Assembly (NCBI GenBank): GCA_002633005.1
Contig: NMRA01000198.1
Span: 687,459 to 720,114, forward strand
Origin: Phoronis australis
Taxonomy: Eukaryota > Phoronida > Phoronidae
DNA length: 32,656 nt
Reading direction: 5' to 3'
Notes under the pieces: generated by a model
What the model saw: the letters and a program-made list of their open reading frames with translations, nothing else
Databases searched by the model: none
What the model was told of the DNA's origin: nothing
Translations under genes and position numbers: made by a program
In this document: one piece after another, positions 1 to 11,000 of the stretch
Position numbering within the stretch: the first letter of the stretch is position 1
How the letters are laid out: each line of letters opens with the position of its first letter

Positions 1-3000
1 TTCAAAACTGCTAAAATGTTGAAAATCAACATGCTCAAAACTGTCGTCATAGATTTGTTAGGAATTAAAATTTAGCATAAGTCTTTCTTAACAACTCACA
101 CATTTGGCACATCAATAATGCATTTAAAGAAACGTTATATATAGCTATGAAAACAGGTATATGATTTTTTACATAATGTTTCATATTGCATTTTTGAAGA
201 AAAGTCTGTAAGTGGGGAAAGATAGCAAGTTTACCACATCAGTTCTGGTAACCAGCTTTTGTTGCCTTCTCTCAAACTTAAAAGCATTATCTCAGTTTGA
301 AATGTTTACCTCCAAAGGTGCACCGCACATACTATTGCTTTAATAAAAAAACCCCAACACTCGTTAAAGATGAATTAGTGTCCATAACGAACTGACTGTG
401 TATGAGGGACATGTCATTACAGTTGGTACCCCACCAGGATGTTAAATGCAGAAAGGTAGTATTACCAAAGAGTTACTGGAATGTTGACCCGTTGCACATA
501 TCCCGCCCGCACTCACGCGTTTACCTTGGACAGATCCCCACTACCACTCACATGATGTCTGAAAGTTATTTGATTTCAGTGTTACTGTGACATTGTGAAG
601 TCACTTCTGATCGTAACTTAAAATTACACCCTCATATCTTCCTTCCATTGAGTGACTACTGCTCTATGTTAGTTGCTGTGTCAGGCGGCCTGTTGCCCAA
701 TAAGAGACTTGGCCCCCATAGGATGAGCGTGCAGATGAGAAACTTCTACCATCGATGTCAAGGTGGAAGTTGTACAAAAAATCTCGCTTTGCTCATTAGT
801 GATGCGAAAAATGCCTTTGACGATGTGTAGAGAATAGTTGCAATACAGTTCATGAATATGTTGTCTGCAGCTCATTGGCATTGTGGAGAACAAGAAGGAG
901 CATCCCAGCAAGGAGATTATACGTCTGCTGTCTGCAGCTGTCACCTATATCACCAGGCGTTGTCTGTTTGACAAAGTAGTAATGAACTGCATTGTACGTC
1001 CTTCTTGACACAGCTTTTGTGCACTCCGGTACTTGTACTGATGTGCGCTGAGCCTGAATGTCTTGTTTCTGGGAAATTTGCTATTGGGCAGATGCCTGTC
1101 TTGACACAGATATCCATGTCTTTGATGTTTCTGTTTTTTTGTATGGATTTGTTGACATTTTGAAAATTTAAAAACTGCACGACGTCATGTGGGAGGTTTG
1201 CATGGATATCCAGGGGGGTTTGTCACATGATGCTTCCCATAATGCTTCTGGCAAGCGGATGGTACGTGCTCTGCATGGTTGGTGGTATTGGTGGCAGACA
1301 TGCTCTAGATCTAGACTGTCACAGTTTTGTTGTATGTTATTCTAGCCAGCAGTAGTGCATGATCTCGGTGAAAAACTGCGCACACAGGCCATTATGGCTA
1401 AACAACAGCAGGTGATGGTGTTTTTAACCCAACCCAATATTTCTCTGTGTTTGTTGCTTGAAATTGGTGGTGTCTTGATAGTCGCCTGCCTTATTTTTCT
1501 TTTGTAGTTCGACTTCAATCTGTAGATTTACCATGATGCTCTGCTAAGAGAGCCTTTCTTTTAAACTGCAATACACGCAGTTGTACTCTCAGTATTTGAT
1601 TTGAAAATTTATGTTCTAATACCTCCTCAAATTTAAAAGTGCTGAGCATATTTTTTAACTTGGTGCGCAGGCATGATATTGTTCATTTAAGAAACCTCAT
1701 TGATGCTCTATTGAGTGCTGTATTGGTGGTTTAAAAATAGCCAAGTTCGAAGTCAGATAAAATAAAAGTGAAATGCCGAAAATAACGACTATGAGTTCCA
1801 GTACAGCTTAAGTATACATAGAAAACAAGAAGATGGTGTTAATTTGCCTTACTCTACAACCCAATTCTCTGGGGCATGTTACAAAATTAAATCAAATCAT
1901 TATGTGTGAAACAGGATGTCCTAAGGTAATTGTCATATTACCAAAACAGCGCTCAATATGACTAAATCAAGTACCAAACTTTAGTTAGTGTCTTCTGGGT
2001 AAAGAATGTTTTTCATGAAAAAACAGAGTGATTTTTAAGTCAAATGTTCATTATTTTCAAAAATTGGTTCTGCCCATTTTTGATTATCGACTAAGTGTTA
2101 GTAAGAATGTTCATGATAATGCGTCGCATTGTTCAGTATTAAATTTCATATTTGTGCGTTTTAACGGTTGAATTATTTGTAAAACGCTTTGAATGTCTTT
2201 ATAACACATTCCAACTGCAGGTCTTTGTGACTTTCAACTTGATTTTGCCCTGTTTGGATCTCGATAGTTATGAAATCCCCACGTTCTTTGTCGTCTCGGA
2301 CTGGCATGACTCACGTCCACTGCTTCTTGGAATTCCCTTTCTTACCTTTCCTAATTTGTGACTTGAAGCTGCATTTTGCACCGTTAAGCTGTCAACCGAA
2401 GGGATTTGGGGTTCAAAAAACATCAACAAACTCATCTGATCTTGAATTGTAGCCAAATGAGATGGCAACTCAAATCACTGGCAATTCGTACATGTGCCAT
2501 TTTTGAATCGCAATTTTAGGGTTGATCAACCCCAATAAAATGTGAAGCGTTTTCTCGAGTCTCTGATGGTTTTTGATGTTTTTGTTGGTAATGGAAATAC
2601 AATCGTATCTCAGTAAGGTATATAATGAGACCGGTTTTATGAGAGTAAGAGGATTAATTATTTTTTATGTAACCAGTGAAACGAAGCAAAATGCATCTTT
2701 AAGTATGCATTCAAATATAAGCAATACCTAATTGTTCTTCTTTGCAGGTATTGGCTTTGAGTCTACCTCCTAAGATGTATCTCACGGTGTTTTCAACTTT
2801 TATTTCTATCTGTTTTATTGAAATTTTTAGGAATTAAGTTTTTGTAAATATTGGCTTTAATTTTGCCCAGAACATTTCTTTTTTCCATTAAAAGATGTTT
2901 CGTATGATATGAGAATCAAATTTTGCTGGCAACCAGTTGGTACAACATGAAAGGATTTGTACTTGTAATCTGTTGCAAGTAGTTATTTTATCAAAAATAT

Positions 3001-3321
3001 CAGACTTTTGTTGTTTAAGATACACGTGATGTAACCTAGCAATAAGAATACATCTGGAATTGGTAAAAAGCGTTATCAACCCACTTTTTACCAATTGAAA
3101 AAAGCTGACAAAAATTCCGAATTATAAACAATTTCAAGTGAGCTGAATAAAAATTCAAAGCATAGTATCTCATTCCTTTTCAAGGAATTAACATTTTTTA
3201 TAAACCAAATCTTTTTGGAATGAAATTAAGCTTGTTATCTTTAAAATCTGTGATTTAGTACCCATTTACTTTTGATGTATAAATGAATAGCCAAAACCAT
3301 TATTTGTATTTTGCATTTCAG
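1..3321 (+). other. Intron (or gene-internal sequence) upstream of the first visible TTLL5 exon
   Basis: AT-rich, CpG-poor sequence with no exon that I can defend. It ends in a good splice acceptor (TTTGCATTTCAG at 3310-3321). Because the first recognisable exon corresponds to a region after the catalytic domain of TTLL5, earlier exons should lie left of the window. Open frames here are short and have no recognisable domain. Confidence 0.6.
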
Positions 3322-3454
3322 ATGGAACAATACATGCGTAATGCATTCAGTCGTTCAGAGCAATATGAGCGCAAGCTGAGAATCCATGGTAGCACGAAAC
3401 CACGCGCCCGCCACTCTAAGAATAAGCCAACGTCGAGTGGTCCTCAGCCAAAAG
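3322..3454 (+). CDS. TTLL5: TTLL5-like exon A
   Basis: Starts in phase 0 after TTTGCATTTCAG and ends at the donor AAAG|GTGGCA with one base left over. It encodes a basic stretch with YERKLRIHG followed by Arg/Lys-rich sequence, matching the cationic segment after the TTL core in TTLL5, which is expected to bind microtubules. The donor is not ideal, but the phase fits the next exon exactly. The apparent ATG is internal, not the gene start. Confidence 0.7.
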
Positions 3455-6400
3455 GTGGCACTAAGTTTGTTTTGTTAAGATATGTGACTTTGAAGGGTTA
3501 TTGTCACTTATTGAGCAGATGAAGTCTTGCTAGAAAAATTGGTAATCTTGGAATATGTACAAACAACGTTTTATGATTAGTGTTGCCATACGGATATATT
3601 AATTTTAAGTAGTGTTGCGTTGAACTTTTTATTTATGCTTAAAACTGGTGCATGTTGAAAGAAATTGCATTTTTATGCGCTCACATATATTTACATGGTC
3701 GCAATTTGTCATCAACTCTATCTGGGCGTCAGTCGTCTGCTGCTGTTTCTTCAAAATCCCTTTGAGGATCTTCATGAAAATTGGCAGATGGAGCTGGGTA
3801 CAGGCGACAACGATGACTTTCAGATGGATCTGACTACCTCTGTGCCCCCTAGTGGCATTTTTAGCACTTTATGTTTGCCTCTGTATCTTCGGTGTTCCTG
3901 AATGGATTTTCATGAAATTTGAGAAATAGGCTGGGAAGAGGACACGTCTTTTTATTTTGAGATGGGTTTGACGTATTCTGTGTGCCATGTTGTGGCCATT
4001 TTTATAGTGCTAATAAACACATGCAAAAGCTGACGGCTTGAGGACGCATTTCAACCCTCTGCACTGTTTCTGTGTTGTTGGTGTTAGGACCCTGTAACAT
4101 CAAGGTACCTCATTACGATTTTGAAAAGATGAGAAAAAGAGTAGGTGTTGTATATCTTGAGTGGAAACTTTGTGGTCAGGGCTGCATTTGAGGCAGGTTT
4201 TGTCCAAAGTTGCCCTGTACAGCCATTGTTCAGATCGTCTCGTGTAGATGCTAAATAGACTGGGTAATTGTGGGAACAATTTTGCTGAAACGGGCCGCTT
4301 CCCGACTGTGTTATTTCTCCCTGAATCTGTACATGTTGGGATGATTATTCCCTGTTCTCTCACAAGTCATCTGTAATTTCAAAGTAACAATACACGTGTG
4401 CATCCTATTCAAAACGAGTCCTTTGAAATGGCTGTGTGTGAATTGTTCTTATAACTGGACCTTTATTCCTCAGCCACATTCCGTGGTTCGTTGGTGCAAG
4501 GTGTAACGTCACTACCAAGCAATCGACCAGCTGAGGAAGAGGAACACGATGTGAAACCTCCACCGGCGCCACCTGCAAAACCTGTCAAATTGACGGCTAG
4601 TAAAGAAAATGATAAACAACTGCCGTCAGCGACGTCTGCTTCAACACCTGCTGCAGTGTCTGCCACTTCAACTGGCATCTCTGCTGCCGGCGTGGCCGGC
4701 GGAGAGAAACTTGTTGAGGTAGAGACGGATAAACCATCGATGGAGGCTAAGGTCCAAAAGAGGCCGCTGTCGCCCAAGATGGATGTTGTGGGATGTCTAA
4801 ATAGAGGAGGCACTCTCAGGTGTGTGTGTGTGTGTGTGTATGGCGGAGTTTGGAGTCATGTCTCTGTGCATGTCACCTAATCTTATGGAATAGATCTAAT
4901 TTAAGCTTATGAAATGTAAATTGGTTTAACTTAAAGAATGCATCAGTTATTCATGCAGACTACTTTTTATTGAAGTATGTGGTTGAGATACACTAGTTTT
5001 CTCCAAGTTTGTCAAATTAAACAACAATTTCCTCTAACTTTTTATTATCCAAACTAAAAATGAAATTTGCCATGGTCTGAATTTTAGTCACCCAAAATAT
5101 ATCTTGTGCTTTCCAGCTTTCTCAGAAGAGACTCAGCGCAGTATAGACATTCATTTCAAGTAATGGTCAACGGGCCCACATTATGAACATACTAGTATAA
5201 TAAAAAGAGACTACAAGATAATCTAAACCCAAATCAATCAAATAGTTTGAAGTACTATTGAAAAGTGTTATTAAAACATTTTACATTTCACAATGTTGTA
5301 TTTCCATGGCATTTCTAAATCTTCTGTTCTTTTACCTTATAGCAAGATACAAGCGCGTACAGCCTTTGCCATGTACTTATCAAGAGTGCAGTCACGTCTG
5401 ATGACAGAGACTAATACATCAGAGTTCAGTGATGTGGAAAGTGCCAATGAACAAATGGTGAGTGAGTTACCTAAGCTAAATCTTAGCTCGGGACCAGTTT
5501 CGGTTAATTGTCAAATTTTCTCCTCATTGAAAACCAGCTGTAGTTCAACTGTAAGCTTAGTCCCTATGTTTTCCTTTGGTGTAATTGTTTTGTCGTATAT
5601 GTTATTCAACCTTTTTACTGTTTGCTTTTTTGACGCAGAATGTTGCGCATTAAAACTGTGTATAATTTTCCTAGGACTAAAAATCAATGCGTTAAAAGCA
5701 GTCGTTAAAAGTAGCGAAAAAACAAAGAGTTTGTTGGTGCTGAAACTGATCAATAAGTCACAGAAGGCCCAATGCCATCATATCAGGAGTTTATGCAAAC
5801 AGGTGCCTGCAAATATAGATTGATGGGCCTGCTTTCAGAACCCCAATTAAAACTGTGTATGGTTAGTAGAGTTTCCCATGAACTGTGTTAGTGAGTGTCA
5901 AACAATGAAAAACGAGAAAAGTCTGATGTGCTGACTAGTTTACAAACAGACTGATGAAATATTAGTTAGATTCTAGTAAAAGAGGGTTTGTGGGAAGGAA
6001 CTTCTTTATTCCACCACCCTCATTTTTGTTTTATTTCCTAACCCATTGCCCAAATTTTTTTTTAAATCAGTTTGGAGAGCAGACACCCATATTAATTTAA
6101 AATTATACTTGGTCACTTAAATGACTTGAGTTTGCGTATGTTTTGCTTGTCGTTCCAAACAAAATTTGAACTTTTAGATGCTGTCACTTGTGTTTCATAT
6201 TATACGTAAGAATTATTCTCCTCTCCTTTACAGATTTTACTGGAACAGCCCTAAATACAATCATTAATTTTGGGTTACTTATAAATCTTGGAAAACCATG
6301 TGGTAAAAAGTGTAATCAACCACATTGTCCTGGCTAAATGAGAACAATTTTTGTGTAATTTATGACTTAAAGTTTCCTTAATGAGACGAATGAACTATTA

Positions 6401-8013
6401 GTAAGTACAAGAGTGCTGAATGCACACAGACCTCAAAATATTAGTTTCAAAAGTAACGTCATGTGTCCCTGAGAAATGGAATTAATACCTTTACAGCATT
6501 GCGTTTTGAAATTGTTGTGTTGTTATTTACGTGTTATAGAAAAAGACACCAATGAATGTATCAGAGGTACAGTAATTGATATCGTGCACGTTTTCATTAA
6601 ACAAGAAGTTTGTTTTCACTGGACTTGGATGTCCTGAGTGCCAGCCTGCCTTTATTTAAAGTAGTTTTTGTTCTGGTTAATGTTTTGCACCCATTTCTCT
6701 TGTAGTTGAAAGTTAGGTAAATGATTTTTTGAAGTATTTTTCAATTCTTAGCCGACTTACTTTGATTTTTTCAAGGATGTCTTGTTTTGTTTTTATTAAA
6801 AATGCTGTTAACTTGTAATGGATTATCAACTTTTGCTGATAATTATTGCTGTAGCGTGTGTAATATTGGTTATATTGAAGGCTACATCACAAGGTTAAAA
6901 ATACTGTTTTTATAGTAGTTTTGAGGTAAAATAGAAGAATGAGTCAGTAATACTTAAGGCTACACCCTTGAGTTCCATTCTGACCACAATGTGACCACAA
7001 TATGACCACGATATTACCACAATATGACCACGACCACGATATGACCACGATATGACCATGGAAGTTAAAAACTTTTAAAACTTGCCTTATTTCGTGACGC
7101 GAGTTTTTGTGACGATCGCATGCCAAAATTTGCTAAAAATTAGAAACTCACCATTGTGTGAAACGGGATTTCCCAAGGTAATAATCACATTGCCTAAACT
7201 ACACTCAATATAACTTTTACATTAAAAAAGAGGCATTGAATTTGATTGATGCTTATCAAAAGGTTTCTTTACTTTTTCTATATGGTGTGAAAAAAATTAG
7301 TCTTGTCAACTTGCAGTAGTTTTGTTAACTGCTTCCAAATGAAATAGTCTTCATTTATGCTTTTTCTTATGGAATGTTTACATCTGAAAGTGGTCAACAT
7401 TTGGCTATGATTGCAGTTAAACTCTACTCACTCAAATGTGATCCTAAATTTGAGCTGATCAAGTTTCAGACCTTTTTGAAATTAGTTAGTATCCTTTATG
7501 GTGCAGAAACTAGCTTAGTGCCTCTTCAAAGTTTAGTTGATAATTAAGCAATGGTTTGCTTTGAACACAAAGTGTTGCCACAAACTCTGAATTTTGCCAT
7601 CAACACTTGAGTGTTGCCTCAAACACTGGGTGTTGCTTTGAACACTGAGAGTTGCACCAAACACTGAGTGTTGCTTCAAACACTGAGTGTTGCTTCAAAC
7701 ACCCAATGCTGCCTGGAACACTCAGGGCTGCTTTGAACACTGAGTGCTGCTTTGAACACTCAGTGCTGCTTTGAACACTCAGTGCTGTCTTGAACTCTCA
7801 GTGCTGCTTTGAACACTCAGTGCTGCTTTGAACACAGTGCATTTTTATTAGATAATAGATGAGTACTCGTAAACCAGTAACTCATGTCCGTTTGAAGTTT
7901 GGAGATTCTGAGTGCTGTGATGCAGTTATAGTTAGCACTTATTGCAACAATGTGACCGTATTATAACTAATTTGGAGTGATAGCTATTGTAGTATGTGGT
8001 TGATTTTTTGTAA

Positions 8014-8053
<40 letters not shown>

Positions 8054-11000
8054 CCTCTGTTTGTCTTGTCATCATTCTCACCACTTGCCATTAGTTTAAG
8101 GACACTTCACATATCGTCGTCGACTGGTCATTGTCAATGCCTTGTTTGTGTACAGGCTCTATTTAACACATTCTATGACAACGATATTCTATGGTATTAT
8201 TTCTCTGGCACTGAAGAATTTTGCAAACCATCCGATTTTTTTGGTTGTACTGGAGTGAAAAATCCTACTGCAAAAGACAAGATCACCTTGTCAGGTTGTA
8301 TTTCGATTTTGGTTAGAATTTTACTTTCAACTGACAAATAATGTTGTGGTAGTCAAAAGTCTTGCAATAATAATCAGTGATACCAGTAGATATGATAATG
8401 ATGATGAAATTGATTCCATTACATCAGGATCTGGTGCTGAGGTTCCTCAAGAGAGCTGCTACCAATCTACAACAATCTTTCAAGGTGGTTGTACCCAGCC
8501 GGAAACTACCATTGAATGATCGCCGGAGAATCCTGGCCAAACAGCTCGGCGACTTTGTGCACATTTACAGCAAGGTAAGTATAGCATAGTATAAGTGCAG
8601 CGTTGTATAAGACAGTGTACATTGGTATAAGTGTAGGATTGTATAAATGTTGCATTGTATGAGTGTAGCGTTATTTGAATGTAGCAATGTATGACAGTGG
8701 CATTGTATGAGTGGCATTGTACGAGTGTGGCCATTGTACGAGTGTGGCATTGTGGGAGTGTGGCATTGTGGGAGTGTGGCATTGTGGGAGTGTAGCATTG
8801 TGGGAGTGTGGCATTGTGGGAGTGTAACATGGTATGAGTGTGGTTTTGACCAACTGTTATTTTTGACTTTGTTCTTGTGAAAACTTTATGTTTATCACTC
8901 AACAATTTCTTATAATAAACGTTCAGATTATGCAATCTTGTGATTGGAATAGACATGGTTTGACAAACATCATTGCTGGTAAATGGCATCAGAAGTAGAC
9001 AGGATGTAACATTCGTTGTGGTTTGACTACAACAAAATCATGGAAAAATGTGGCTGCTAAGTGGTACTCATTTCTGTTTTCTATAGCTGTTTGTAAATTG
9101 ACAGAATTTTGTAACAGTTTTCTTAAACGACATGTAATCCTTGCTTAACTTTTGCTGTTAAGTGAAAACAGTATTTGGTTCATTATTTATGTATTTGGGT
9201 CTATTAAGTCATTTTCGAACCAGGACAAAGTTGAAATGCGGCATTAACGCATTGGTTTTTAATGTTTGGGGTGTTTGACTTCAGAAAACTTAGCTTTTGA
9301 ACATGAGACATGTGTGGTTAACATTACGTTTGTTTGACTGAGTAGTTAAAATCAGGGTATCTTTATCTTCAGGAGACCGAGCAGTTAAATATACGGAAGC
9401 AGATCGAGAAGAAACACATCCGAGGTCTGGATGAGGAGCCTACTTTGGACGAGAGGAGATTCTCTAAATTCATCACCATAGCAACGTAAGCAGAACTATC
9501 GCTTGTTTATCAACTGCGCTGTCCCTTTTTTAACTAAGCTTGGCTCCTGTCACCGTATCTGTTTTAATAGCTCTTATTGGTCATAACATTATAATTTCAA
9601 TAGATTTTTACAGACATAAGCTTCAGTTATAAGACCAAATCTCTTGGTTCGGTTGAATTTGCGATGAAATTGTTAGATTCCATTCAGTACTGGCCATTCT
9701 AGATAGTGTTGTATTAGAGACATTCACAGTCTTAAGTGCTGTACACACACAGACTTACCCTAGAACTCGTTACTCCTGAAACTGGTTGTGGCTGGGTTTG
9801 GGCTGTCTAGGCACTATTTAAACTAGTGTACTAATGACAACTTACTCCACCTTATCGAGGTAGGGTAACTTAGTCTTGCGCCATGTCTAATCACTGTGTG
9901 GCTGCAAACATGGGGCAAGACAAAACTAATTATCAGCTGCGCACTTGGACGTTACATACATATGAATGTTTTTTTGCTCTGCATTTGTATCAGCTGTTCA
10001 TTGGCATGTGCTAAGCGACAACTTCCAGCCTTGCTCTAGTGTGTGTGTGGACGCTCTGTTTAAAGTGGGAAAAGTTGCATAAGTTGTTCTAGGGAAACTC
10101 TGTGTGTGGATGGGACTACAAGAACAGACAGCCATCTGATGTACTTCCCTCAAATCAGCCAACAATTTTCTCACCATGAGAAGGCTATGCACAATTGACG
10201 TAACTTTCTCTAAAGTGTAATAACGAAAGTGGTGTGTAGTACTACATAAAAGCCAAGCAGTGCGATGATTGCCTATAACAGCCACCTTTGTGACTGAAGC
10301 ACCTCATCTGTCATCTCATTCTGCCGCTCTTCTACCTCCTTGAAAATTCTCATATGAATACAGCATCAGTCAACTTAGAAGCTGGCATTCTTTTTTCCAG
10401 CGAGACGGAGCTGGAAGAGGTGTTGACTACATACACCAAGCTGAATCGATCTGCCAGTATATTCCTTGGCAGCAGTGCCAGGACAGTAGACGTGGCCACA
10501 GGAGCCCCCATCGTGCGTGCTCCCTCAGACACGAGCTTGAATCGGCCCAAGGAGGAAAAGGTCATCAAAATACCAACAAGGACGGAATATGAACAGACCA
10601 AAGGTAAATGCTCAAGTCATTCTGCATGCTGCTTTGATCCTTTACCAGCGTGATCACGGTGTTCTTTTGGGACACCACTAATGCATACTGAAAGTTTTAC
10701 AGAAAGTGAATTGGCCATTCTCAAAATTTATGTATGGTTGACAGTTGAATGCCAAAATGAGGCTTGAGCAACATAATATAGAGCTGATTTGGCTTGCTCA
10801 TTTGTTTGGAGATCGAGGAATTTTTTTATCCGTTCCTGTGTCTGGTCCTGAATAAGTTGCCAGATATAATTCACTTCCTATCGTTTTAGGTAGAAAAGAA
10901 TACTAAAAGCAGAGCCATTGATGTTATTTTAACTTTTAATTATTTGGTACATGAAGTTCATTTGTGTTAGTGATTAGAATGTAGAGACTAATATTCACAA

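Larger units (their letters stand above)
5458..8427 (+). other. Long TTLL5 intron with three tandem-repeat arrays
   Basis: 2970 bp, AT-rich and CpG-poor. Contains an 11 bp repeat (6982-7060), a 19 bp minisatellite (7558-7842) and a CTGT microsatellite (8015-8053), each listed separately. No exon is required here: exons C and D join in phase. Confidence 0.7.

Noticed and set aside
648-830. Frame ending ALLISDAKNAFDDV, slightly like a reverse-transcriptase AFD motif
   Set aside because: Too short, no other RT motif on either side and a stop directly after it; chance is enough.
5458-5823. Extension of exon C reading frame through the intron to 5823
   Set aside because: It passes a strong donor (ATG|GTGAGT) and becomes AT-rich hydrophobic sequence. 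Phase and homology join exon C to exon D instead.
8480-8989. Opposite-strand open frame of 169 codons rich in His, Asn, Ala, Thr
   Set aside because: It is a translation of the 16 bp minisatellite behind exon D; the periodicity explains the open frame.
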